DNA of 64,000 bases, taken from contig NC_092572.1 in NCBI RefSeq assembly GCF_037975245.1, forward strand, positions 17,366,269 to 17,430,268. Direction: 5' to 3'. Each line of letters opens with the position of its first letter. The stretch's first letter is position 1. Source of the DNA: Apostichopus japonicus. Its lineage: Eukaryota; Echinodermata; Holothuroidea; Aspidochirotida; Stichopodidae. Below, in pieces: positions 35,991-47,254 of the stretch. A program made the translations under genes and the position numbers. The notes under the pieces were generated by a model. That model saw nothing but the letters and a program-made list of their open reading frames with translations. It did not search any database and was not told the origin of the DNA.

Positions 35991-38900
35991 CAGTCCAAAC
36001 AGTGGCGCGATGGCTTGGCGCACTGTACGAGCTGATGATCGAGACTCTCTTTTGCATCCCTGGTTCGAACCCCGGGTGATGACGTCTTTTGCCGATCTTT
36101 TACAGCAAGTGCCTACACGGGGAGCTGTAAGTATTAGTTAATCCACCTAATATCTCGGTCCAAACAGTGGCGCGATGGCTTGGCGCACTGTACGAGCTGA
36201 TGATCGAGACTCTCTTTTGCATCCCTGGTTCGAACCCCGGGTGATGACGTCTTTTGCCGATCTTTTACAGCAAGTGCCTACACGGGGAGCTGTAAGTATT
36301 AGTTAATCCACCTAATATCTCGGTCCAAACAGTGGCGCGATGGCTTGGCGCACTGTACGAGCTGATGATCGAGACTCTCTTTTGCATCCCTGGTTCGAAC
36401 CCCGGGTGATGACGTCTTTTGCCGATCTTTTACAGCAAGTGCCTACACGGGGAGCTGTAAGTATTAGTTAATCCACCTAATATCTCAGTCCAAACAGTGG
36501 CGCGATGGCTTGGCGCACTGTACGAGCTGATGATCGAGACTCTCTTTTGCATCCCTGGTTCGAACCCCGGGTGATGACGTCTTTTGCCGATCTTTTACAG
36601 CAAGTGCCTACACGGGGAGCTGTAAGTATTAGTTAATCCACCTAATATCTCAGGTCCAAACAGTGGCGCGATGGCTTGGCGCACTGTACGAGCTGATGAT
36701 CGAGACTCTCTTTTGCATCCCTGGTTCGAACCCCGGGTGATGACGTCTTTTGCCGATCTTTTACAGCAAGTGCCTACACGGGGAGCTGTAAGTATTAGTT
36801 AATCCACCTAATATCTCGGTCCAAACAGTGGCGCGATGGCTTGGCGCACTGTACGAGCTGATGATCGAGACTCTCTTTTGCATCCTGGTTACGAACCCCG
36901 GGTGATGACGTCTTTGCCGATCTTTTACAGCAAGTGCCTACACGGGGAGCTGTAAGTATTAGTTAATCCACCTAATATGTCGGTCCAAACAGTGGCGCGA
37001 TGGCTTGGCGCACTGTACGAGCTGATGATCGAGACTCTCTTTTGCATCCCTGGTTCGAACCCCGGGTGATGACGTCTTTTGCCGATCTTTTACAGCAAGT
37101 GCCTACACGGGGAGCTGTAAGTATTAGTTAATCCACCTAATATCTCGGTCCAAACAGTGGCGCGATGGCTTGGCGCACTGTACGAGCTGATGATCGAGAC
37201 TCTCTTTTGCATCCCTGGTTCGAACCCCGGGTGATGACGTCTTTTGCCGATCTTTTACAGCAAGTGCCTACACGGGGAGCTGTAAGTATTAGTTAATCCA
37301 CCTAATATCTCGGTCCAAACAGTGGCGCGATGGCTTGGCGCACTGTACGAGCTGATGATCGAGACTCTCTTTTGCATCCCTGGTTCGAACCCCGGGTGAT
37401 GACGTCTTTTGCCGATCTTTTACAGCAAGTGCCTACACGGGGAGCTGTAAGTATTAGTTAATCCACCTAATATCTCGGTCCAAACAGTGGCGCGATGGCT
37501 TGGCGCACTGTACGAGCTGATGATCGAGACTCTCTTTTGCATCCCTGGTTCGAACCCCGGGTGATGACGTCTTTTGCCGATCTTTTACAGCAAGTGCCTA
37601 CACGGGGAGCTGTAAGTATTAGTTAATCCACCTAATATCTCGGTCCAAACAGTGGCGCGATGGCTTGGCGCACTGTACGAGCTGATGATCGAGACTCTCT
37701 TTTGCATCCCTGGTTCGAACCCCGGGTGATGACGTCTTTTGCCGATCTTTTACAGCAAGTGCCTACACGGGAGCTGTAAGTATTAGTTAATCCACCTAAT
37801 ATCTCGGTCCAAACAGTGGCGCGATGGCTTGGCGCACTGTACGAGCTGATGATCGAGACTCTCTTTTGCATCCCTGGTTCGAACCCCGGGTGATGACGTC
37901 TTTTGCCGATCTTTTACAGCAAGTGCCTACACGGGGAGCTGTAAGTATTAGTTAATCCACCTAATATCTCGGTCCAAACAGTGGCGCGATGGCTTGGCGC
38001 ACTGTACGAGCTGATGATCGAGACTCTCTTTGCATCCCTGGTTCGAACCCCGGGTGATGACGTCTTTTGCCGATCTTTTACAGCAAGTGCCTACACGGGG
38101 AGCTGTAAGTATTAGTTAATCCACCTAATATCTCGGTCCAAACAGTGGCGCGATGGCTTGGCGCACTGTACGAGCTGATGATCGAGACTCTCTTTTGCAT
38201 CCCTGGTTCGAACCCCGGGTGATGACGTCTTTTGCCGATCTTTTACAGCAAGTGCCTACACGGGAGCTGTAAGTATTAGTTAATCCACCTAATATCTCGG
38301 TCCAAACAGTGGCGCGATGGCTTGGCGCACTGTACGAGCTGATGATCGAGACTCTCTTTTGCATCCCTGGTTCGAACCCCGGGTGATGACGTCTTTTGCC
38401 GATCTTTTACAGCAAGTGCCTACACGGGGAGCTGTAAGTATTAGTTAATCCACCTAATATCTCGGTCCAAACAGTGGCGCGATGGCTTGGCGCACTGTAC
38501 GAGCTGATGATCGAGACTCTCTTTTGCATCCCTGGTTCGAACCCCGGGTGATGACGTCTTTTGCCGATCTTTTACAGCAAGTGCCTACACGGGGAGCTGT
38601 AAGTATTAGTTAATCCACCTAATATCTCGGTCCAAACAGTGGCGCGATGGCTTGGCGCACTGTACGAGCTGATGATCGAGACTCTCTTTTGCATCCCTGG
38701 TTCGAACCCCGGGTGATGACGTCTTTTGCCGATCTTTTACAGCAAGTGCCTACACGGGGAGCTGTAAGTATTAGTTAATCCACCTAATATCTCGGTCCAA
38801 ACAGTGGCGCGATGGCTTGGCGCACTGTACGAGCTGATGATCGAGACTCTCTTTTGCATCCCTGGTTCGAACCCCGGGTGATGACGTCTTTTGCCGATCT

Positions 38901-39373
38901 TTTACAGCAAGTGCCTACACGGGGAGCTGTAAGTATTAGTTAATCCACCTAATATCTCGGTCCAAACAGTGGCGCGATGGCTTGGCGCACTGTACGAGCT
39001 GATGATCGAGACTCTCTTTTGCATCCCTGGTTCGAACCCCGGGTGATGACGTCTTTTGCCGATCTTTTACAGCAAGTGCCTACACGGGGAGCTGTAAGTA
39101 TTAGTTAATCCACCTAATATCTCGGTCCAAACAGTGGCGCGATGGCTTGGCGCACTGTACGAGCTGATGATCGAGACTCTCTTTTGCATCCCTGGTTCGA
39201 ACCCCGGGTGATGACGTCTTTTGCCGATCTTTTACAGCAAGTGCCTACACGGGGAGCTGTAAGTATTAGTTAATCCACCTAATATCTCGGTCCAAACAGT
39301 GGCGCGATGGCTTGGCGCACTGTACGAGCTGATGATCGAGACTCTCTTTTGCATCCCTGGTTCGAACCCCGGG

Positions 39374-41352
39374 CGATGACGTCTTTTGCCGATCTTTTAC
39401 AGCAAGTGCCTACACGGGGAGCTGTAAGTATTAGTTAATCCACCTAATATCTCGGTCCAAACAGTGGCGCGATGGCTTGGCGCACTGTACGAGCTGATGA
39501 TCGAGACTCTCTTTTGCATCCCTGGTTCGAACCCGGGCGATGACGTCTTTTGCCGATCTTTTACAGCAAGTGCCTACACGGGGAGCTGTAAGTATTAGTT
39601 AATCCACCTAATATCTCGGTCCAAACAGTGGCGCGATGGCTTGGCGCACTGTACGAGCTGATGATCGAGACTCTCTTTGCATCCCTGGTTCGAACCCCGG
39701 GCGATGACGTCTTTTGCCGATCTTTTACAGCAAGTGCCTACACGGGGAGCTGTAAGTATTAGTTAATCCACCTAATATCTCGGTCCAAACAGTGGCGCGA
39801 TGGCTTGGCGCACTGTACGAGCTGATGATCGAGACTCTCTTTTGCATCCCTGGTTCGAACCCCGGGCGATGACGTCTTTTGCCGATCTTTTACAGCAAGT
39901 GCCTACACGGGGAGCTGTAAGTATTAGTTAATCCACCTAATATCTCGGTCCAAACAGTGGCGCGATGGCTTGGCGCACTGTACGAGCTGATGATCGAGAC
40001 TCTCTTTTGCATCCCTGGTTCGAACCCCGGGCGATGACGTCTTTTGCCGATCTTTTACAGCAAGTGCCTACACGGGGAGCTGTAAGTATTAGTTAATCCA
40101 CCTAATATCTCGGTCCAAACAGTGGCGCGATGGCTTGGCGCACTGTACGAGCTGATGATCGAGACTCTCTTTTGCATCCCTGGTTCGAACCCCGGGCGAT
40201 GACGTCTTTTGCCGATCTTTTACAGCAAGTGCCTACACGGGGAGCTGTAAGTATTAGTTAATCCACCTAATATCTCGGTCCAAACAGTGGCGCGATGGCT
40301 TGGCGCACTGTACGAGCTGATGATCGAGACTCTCTTTTGCATCCCTGGTTCGAACCCCGGGCGATGACGTCTTTTGCCGATCTTTTACAGCAAGTGCCTA
40401 CACGGGGAGCTGTAAGTATTAGTTAATCCACCTAATATCTCGGTCCAAACAGTGGCGCGATGGCTTGGCGCACTGTACGAGCTGATGATCGAGACTCTCT
40501 TTTGCATCCCTGGTTCGAACCCCGGGCGATGACGTCTTTTGCCGATCTTTTACAGCAAGTGCCTACACGGGGAGCTGTAAGTATTAGTTAATCCACCTAA
40601 TATCTCGGTCCAAACAGTGGCGCGATGGCTTGGCGCACTGTACGAGCTGATGATCGAGACTCTCTTTTGCATCCCTGGTTCGAACCCCGGGCGATGACGT
40701 CTTTTGCCGATCTTTTACAGCAAGTGCCTACACGGGGAGCTGTAAGTATTAGTTAATCCACCTAATATCTCGGTCCAAACAGTGGCGCGATGGCTTGGCG
40801 CACTGTACGAGCTGATGATCGAGACTCTCTTTTGCATCCCTGGTTCGAACCCCGGGCGATGACGTCTTTTGCCGATCTTTTACAGCAAGTGCCTACACGG
40901 GGAGCTGTAAGTATTAGTTAATCCACCTAATATCTCGGTCCAAACAGTGGCGCGATGGCTTGGCGCACTGTACGAGCTGATGATCGAGACTCTCTTTTGC
41001 ATCCCTGGTTCGAACCCCGGGCGATGACGTCTTTTGCCGATCTTTTACAGCAAGTGCCTACACGGGGAGCTGTAAGTATTAGTTAATCCACCTAATATCT
41101 CGGTCCAAACAGTGGCGCGATGGCTTGGCGCACTGTACGAGCTGATGATCGAGACTCTCTTTTGCATCCCTGGTTCGAACCCCGGGCGATGACGTCTTTT
41201 GCCGATCTTTTACAGCAAGTGCCTACACGGGGAGCTGTAAGTATTAGTTAATCCACCTAATATCTCGGTCCAAACAGTGGCGCGATGGCTTGGCGCACTG
41301 TACGAGCTGATGATCGAGACTCTCTTTTGCATCCCTGGTTCGAACCCCGGGC
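39374..41352 (+). repeat. Thirteen consecutive units with CCCGGGCGATGAC
   Basis: GGGCGATGAC replaces GGGTGATGAC in every unit from 39374 to 41352. Twelve spacings of 165, less two one-base deletions, fit the distance exactly. The units before and after lack it. Confidence 0.9.
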
Positions 41353-41567
41353 GATGACGTCTTTTGCCGATCTTTTACAGCAAGTGCCTACACGGGGAGC
41401 TGTAAGTATTAGTTAATCCACCTAATATCTCGGTCCAAACAGTGGCGCGATGGCTTGGCGCACTGTACGAGCTGATGATCGAGACTCTCTTTTGCATCCC
41501 TGGTTCGAACCCCGGGTGATGACGTCTTTTGCCGATCTTTTACAGCAAGTGCCTACACGGGGAGCTG

Positions 41568-42724
41568 CAAGTATTAGTTAATCCACCTAATATCTCGGTC
41601 CAAACAGTGGCGCGATGGCTTGGCGCACTGTACGAGCTGATGATCGAGACTCTCTTTTGCATCCCTGGTTCGAACCCCGGGTGATGACGTCTTTTGCCGA
41701 TCTTTTACAGCAAGTGCCTACACGGGGAGCTGCAAGTATTAGTTAATCCACCTAATATCTCGGTCCAAACAGTGGCGCGATGGCTTGGCGCACTGTACGA
41801 GCTGATGATCGAGACTCTCTTTTGCATCCCTGGTTCGAACCCCGGGTGATGACGTCTTTTGCCGATCTTTTACAGCAAGTGCCTACACGGGGAGCTGCAA
41901 GTATTAGTTAATCCACCTAATATCTCGGTCCAAACAGTGGCGCGATGGCTTGGCGCACTGTACGAGCTGATGATCGAGACTCTCTTTTGCATCCCTGGTT
42001 CGAACCCCGGGTGATGACGTCTTTTGCCGATCTTTTACAGCAAGTGCCTACACGGGGAGCTGCAAGTATTAGTTAATCCACCTAATATCTCGGTCCAAAC
42101 AGTGGCGCGATGGCTTGGCGCACTGTACGAGCTGATGATCGAGACTCTCTTTTGCATCCCTGGTTCGAACCCCGGGTGATGACGTCTTTTTGCCGATCTT
42201 TTACAGCAAGTGCCTACACGGGGAGCTGCAAGTATTAGTTAATCCACCTAATATCTCGGTCCAAACAGTGGCGCGATGGCTTGGCGCACTGTACGAGCTG
42301 ATGATCGAGACTCTCTTTTGCATCCCTGGTTCGAACCCCGGGTGATGACGTCTTTTGCCGATCTTTTACAGCAAGTGCCTACACGGGGAGCTGCAAGTAT
42401 TAGTTAATCCACCTAATATCTCGGTCCAAACAGTGGCGCGATGGCTTGGCGCACTGTACGAGCTGATGATCGAGACTCTCTTTTGCATCCCTGGTTCGAA
42501 CCCCGGGTGATGACGTCTTTTGCCGATCTTTTACAGCAAGTGCCTACACGGGGAGCTGCAAGTATTAGTTAATCCACCTAATATCTCGGTCCAAACAGTG
42601 GCGCGATGGCTTGGCGCACTGTACGAGCTGATGATCGAGACTCTCTTTTGCATCCCTGGTTCGAACCCCGGGTGATGACGTCTTTTGCCGATCTTTTACA
42701 GCAAGTGCCTACACGGGGAGCTGC
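41568..42724 (+). repeat. Eight consecutive units with GAGCTGCAAG
   Basis: GAGCTGCAAGTATT replaces GAGCTGTAAGTATT in eight adjacent units only. The change also destroys the GTAAGT word found in all other units. Confidence 0.9.
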
Positions 42725-42832
42725 AAGTATTAGTTAATCCACCTAATATCTCGGTCCAAACAGTGGCGCGATGGCTTGGCGCACTGTACGAGCTGATGAT
42801 CGAGACTCTCTTTTGCATCCCTGGTTCGAACC

Positions 42833-43657
42833 TTGGGTGATGACGTCTTTTGCCGATCTTTTACAGCAAGTGCCTACACGGGAGCTGTAAGTATTAGTTA
42901 ATCCACCTAATATCTCGGTCCAAACAGTGGCGCGATGGCTTGGCGCACTGTACGAGCTGATGATCGAGACTCTCTTTTGCATCCCTGGTTCGAACCTTGG
43001 GTGATGACGTCTTTTGCCGATCTTTTACAGCAAGTGCCTACACGGGGAGCTGTAAGTATTAGTTAATCCACCTAATATCTCGGTCCAAACAGTGGCGCGA
43101 TGGCTTGGCGCACTGTACGAGCTGATGATCGAGACTCTCTTTTGCATCCCTGGTTCGAACCTTGGGTGATGACGTCTTTTGCCGATCTTTTACAGCAAGT
43201 GCCTACACGGGGAGCTGTAAGTATTAGTTAATCACCTAATATCTCGGTCCAAACAGTGGCGCGATGGCTTGGCGCACTGTACGAGCTGATGATCGAGACT
43301 CTCTTTTGCATCCCTGGTTCGAACCTTGGGTGATGACGTCTTTTGCCGATCTTTTACAGCAAGTGCCTACACGGGGAGCTGTAAGTATTAGTTAATCCAC
43401 CTAATATCTCGGTCCAAACAGTGGCGCGATGGCTTGGCGCACTGTACGAGCTGATGATCGAGACTCTCTTTTGCATCCCTGGTTCGAACCTTGGGTGATG
43501 ACGTCTTTTGCCGATCTTTTACAGCAAGTGCCTACACGGGGAGCTGTAAGTATTAGTTAATCCACCTAATATCTCGGTCCAAACAGTGGCGCGATGGCTT
43601 GGCGCACTGTACGAGCTGATGATCGAGACTCTCTTTTGCATCCCTGGTTCGAACCTT
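42833..43657 (+). repeat. Six consecutive units with GAACCTTGGG
   Basis: CCTTGGG replaces CCCCGGG just after the B-box core in six adjacent units. This weakens the T-stem pairing of the tRNA-like fold in these copies. Confidence 0.9.
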
Positions 43658-46388
43658 GGGTGATGACGTCTTTTGCCGATCTTTTACAGCAAGTGCCTAC
43701 ACGGGGAGCTGTAAGTATTAGTTAATCCACCTAATATCTCAGTCCAAACAGTGGCGCGATGGCTTGGCGCACTGTACGAGCTGATGATCGAGACTCTCTT
43801 TTGCATCCCTGGTTCGAACCCGGGTGATGACGTCTTTTGCCGATCTTTTACAGCAAGTGCCTACACGGGAGCTGTAAGTATTAGTTAATCACCTAATATC
43901 TCAGTCCAAACAGTGGCGCGATGGCTTGGCGCACTGTACGAGCTGATGATCGAGACTCTCTTTTGCATCCCTGGTTCGAACCCCGGGTGATGACGTCTTT
44001 TGCCGATCTTTTACAGCAAGTGCCTACACGGGGAGCTGTAAGTATTAGTTAATCCACCTAATATCTCAGTCCAAACAGTGGCGCGATGGCATGGCGCACT
44101 GTACGAGCTGATGATCGAGACTCTCTTTTGCATCCCTGGTTCGAACCCCGGGTGATGACGTCTTTTGCCGATCTTTTACAGCAAGTGCCTACACGGGGAG
44201 CTGTAAGTATTAGTTAATCCACCTAATATCTCAGTCCAAACAGTGGCGCGATGGCTTGGCGCACTGTACGAGCTGATGATCGAGACTCTCTTTTGCATCC
44301 CTGGTTCGAACCCCGGGTGATGACGTCTTTTGCCGATCTTTTACAGCAAGTGCCTACACGGGGAGCTGTAAGTATTAGTTAATCCACCTAATATCTCAGT
44401 CCAAACAGTGGCGCGATGGCTTGGCGCACTGTACGAGCTGATGATCGAGACTCTCTTTTGCATCCCTGGTTCGAACCCCGGGTGATGACGTCTTTTGCCG
44501 ATCTTTTACAGCAAGTGCCTACACGGGGAGCTGTAAGTATTAGTTAATCCACCTAATATCTCAGTCCAAACAGTGGCGCGATGGCTTGGCGCACTGTACG
44601 AGCTGATGATCGAGACTCTCTTTTGCATCCCTGGTTCGAACCCCGGGTGATGACGTCTTTTGCCGATCTTTTACAGCAAGTGCCTACACGGGGAGCTGTA
44701 AGTATTAGTTAATCCACCTAATATCTCAGTCCAAACAGTGGCGCGATGGCTTGGCGCACTGTACGAGCTGATGATCGAGACTCTCTTTTGCATCCCTGGT
44801 TCGAACCCCGGGTGATGACGTCTTTTGCCGATCTTTTACAGCAAGTGCCTACACGGGGAGCTGTAAGTATTAGTTAATCCACCTAATATCTCAGTCCAAA
44901 CAGTGGCGCGATGGCTTGGCGCACTGTACGAGCTGATGATCGAGACTCTCTTTTGCATCCCTGGTTCGAACCCCGGGTGATGACGTCTTTTGCCGATCTT
45001 TTACAGCAAGTGCCTACACGGGGAGCTGTAAGTATTAGTTAATCCACCTAATATCTCAGTCCAAACAGTGGCGCGATGGCTTGGCGCACTGTACGAGCTG
45101 ATGATCGAGACTCTCTTTTGCATCCCTGGTTCGAACCCCGGGTGATGACGTCTTTTGCCGATCTTTTACAGCAAGTGCCTACACGGGGAGCTGTAAGTAT
45201 TAGTTAATCCACCTAATTCTCAGTCCAAACAGTGGCGCGATGGCTTGGCGCACTGTACGAGCTGATGATCGAGACTCTCTTTTGCATCCCTGGTTCGAAC
45301 CCCGGGTGATGACGTCTTTTGCCGATCTTTTACAGCAAGTGCCTACACGGGGAGCTGTAAGTATTAGTTAATCCACCTAATATCTCAGTCCAAACAGTGG
45401 CGCGATGGCTTGGCGCACTGTACGAGCTGATGATCGAGACTCTCTTTTGCATCCCTGGTTCGAACCCCGGGTGATGACGTCTTTTGCCGATCTTTTACAG
45501 CAAGTGCCTACACGGGGAGCTGTAAGTATTAGTTAATCCACCTAATATCTCAGTCCAAACAGTGGCGCGATGGCTTGGCGCACTGTACGAGCTGATGATC
45601 GAGACTCTCTTTTGCATCCCTGGTTCGAACCCCGGGTGATGACGTCTTTTGCCGATCTTTTACAGCAAGTGCCTACACGGGGAGCTGTAAGTATTAGTTA
45701 ATCCACCTAATATCTCAGTCCAAACAGTGGCGCGATGGCTTGGCGCACTGTACGAGCTGATGATCGAGACTCTCTTTTGCATCCCTGGTTCGAACCCCGG
45801 GTGATGACGTCTTTTGCCGATCTTTTACAGCAAGTGCCTACACGGGGAGCTGTAAGTATTAGTTAATCCACCTAATATCTCAGTCCAAACAGTGGCGCGA
45901 TGGCTTGGCGCACTGTACGAGCTGATGATCGAGACTCTCTTTTGCATCCCTGGTTCGAACCCCGGGGTGATGACGTCTTTTGCCGATCTTTTACAGCAAG
46001 TGCCTACACGGGGAGCTGTAAGTATTAGTTAATCCACCTAATATCTCAGTCCAAACAGTGGCGCGATGGCTTGGCGCACTGTACGAGCTGATGATCGAGA
46101 CTCTCTTTTGCATCCCTGGTTCGAACCCCGGGTGATGACGTCTTTTGCCGATCTTTTACAGCAAGTGCCTACACGGGGAGCTGTAAGTATTAGTTAATCC
46201 ACCTAATATCTCAGTCCAAACAGTGGCGCGATGGCTTGGCGCACTGTACGAGCTGATGATCGAGACTCTCTTTTGCATCCCTGGTTCGAACCCCGGGTGA
46301 TGACGTCTTTTGCCGATCTTTTACAGCAAGTGCCTACACGGGGAGCTGTAAGTATTAGTTAATCCACCTAATATCTCAGTCCAAACAG

Positions 46389-46399
46389 TGGCGCGATGG
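46389..46399 (+). promoter_or_regulatory. Pol III A box in the satellite monomer (representative family-2 unit)
   Basis: TGGCGCGATGG fits TRGCNNARNNGG. It forms the 5' half of a tRNA-like D-arm: GCGC (46391-46394) pairs with GCGC (46404-46407) across a nine-base loop containing the G-G pair expected at tRNA positions 18-19. The same element is present in every family-2 unit. Family-1 units have TGGCGGGATGG, which keeps the box but breaks one D-stem pair. Activity is not shown. Confidence 0.6.
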
Positions 46400-46447
46400 C
46401 TTGGCGCACTGTACGAGCTGGTGATCGAGACTCTCTTTTGCATCCCT

Positions 46448-46458
46448 GGTTCGAACCC
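46448..46458 (+). promoter_or_regulatory. Pol III B box / tRNA T-arm in the satellite monomer (representative unit)
   Basis: GGTTCGAACCC closely fits the B-box consensus GGTTCGANTCC. It lies in a T-arm: CCCTGG (46444-46449) and CCCGGG (46457-46462) pair except for one T-C mismatch, around the seven-base loop TTCGAAC. It starts 59 bases after the A box, a spacing TFIIIC can bridge. Every unit in the window has this box, in minus orientation left of 20126 and plus orientation after it. Confidence 0.7.
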
Positions 46459-46472
46459 CGGGTGATGACGTC

Positions 46473-46487
46473 TTTTGCCGATCTTTT
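46473..46487 (+). terminator. Candidate Pol III terminators downstream of the B box (representative unit)
   Basis: There are two TTTT runs (46473-46476 and 46484-46487), 15-29 bases after the B box. TTTT is the simple Pol III stop. A third TTTT (46436-46439) lies between the boxes and could stop transcription early, so a clean transcript is uncertain. Confidence 0.35.
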
Positions 46488-47234
46488 ACAGCAAGTGCCT
46501 ACACGGGGAGCTGTAAGTATTAGTTAATCCACCTAATATCTCAGTCCAAACAGTGGCGCGATGGCTTGGCGCACTGTACGAGCTGGTGATCGAGACTCTC
46601 TTTTGCATCCCTGGTTCGAACCCCGGGTGATGACGTCTTTTGCCGATCTTTTACAGCAAGTGCCTACACGGGGAGCTGTAAGTATTAGTTAATCCACCTA
46701 ATATCTCAGTCCAAACAGTGGCGCGATGGCTTGGCGCACTGTACGAGCTGGTGATCGAGACTCTCTTTTGCATCCCTGGTTCGAACCCCGGGTGATGACG
46801 TCTTTTGCCGATCTTTTACAGCAAGTGCCTACACGGGGAGCTGTAAGTATTAGTTAATCCACCTAATATCTCAGTCCAAACAGTGGCGCGATGGCTTGGC
46901 GCACTGTACGAGCTGGTGATCGAGACTCTCTTTTGCATCCCTGGTTCGAACCCGGGTGATGACGTCTTTTGCCGATCTTTTACAGCAAGTGCCTACACGG
47001 GGAGCTGTAAGTATTAGTTAATCCACCTAATATCTCAGTCCAAACAGTGGCGCGATGGCTTGGCGCACTGTACGAGCTGGTGATCGAGACTCTCTTTTGC
47101 ATCCCTGGTTCGAACCCCGGGTGATGACGTCTTTTGCCGATCTTTTACAGCAAGTGCCTACACGGGGAGCTGTAAGTATTAGTTAATCCACCTAATATCT
47201 CAGTCCAAACAGTGGCGCGATGGCTTGGCGCACT

Positions 47235-47254
47235 GTACGAGCTGGTACGAGCTG
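47235..47254 (+). repeat. 10-bp tandem duplication inside one satellite unit
   Basis: GTACGAGCTG occurs twice in direct succession (47235-47244 and 47245-47254), lengthening this one unit to 175 bp. No neighbouring unit shares it. Confidence 0.9.

Larger units (their letters stand above)
36157..43600 (+). repeat. Family-2 sub-block with TCGGTCC
   Basis: Most units here read ATCTCGGTCC where the other blocks read ATCTCAGTCC. Exceptions with A occur near 36487, and a unit with AGGTCC near 36652. The A form returns at 43741 and continues to the right. The block contains the three smaller variant blocks listed next. Confidence 0.9.

Noticed and set aside
46444-46465. CENP-B box
   Set aside because: TTCG and CGGG are both present near the B box, but they are separated by 5 bases instead of 7. 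On the other strand the CGGG half is missing.
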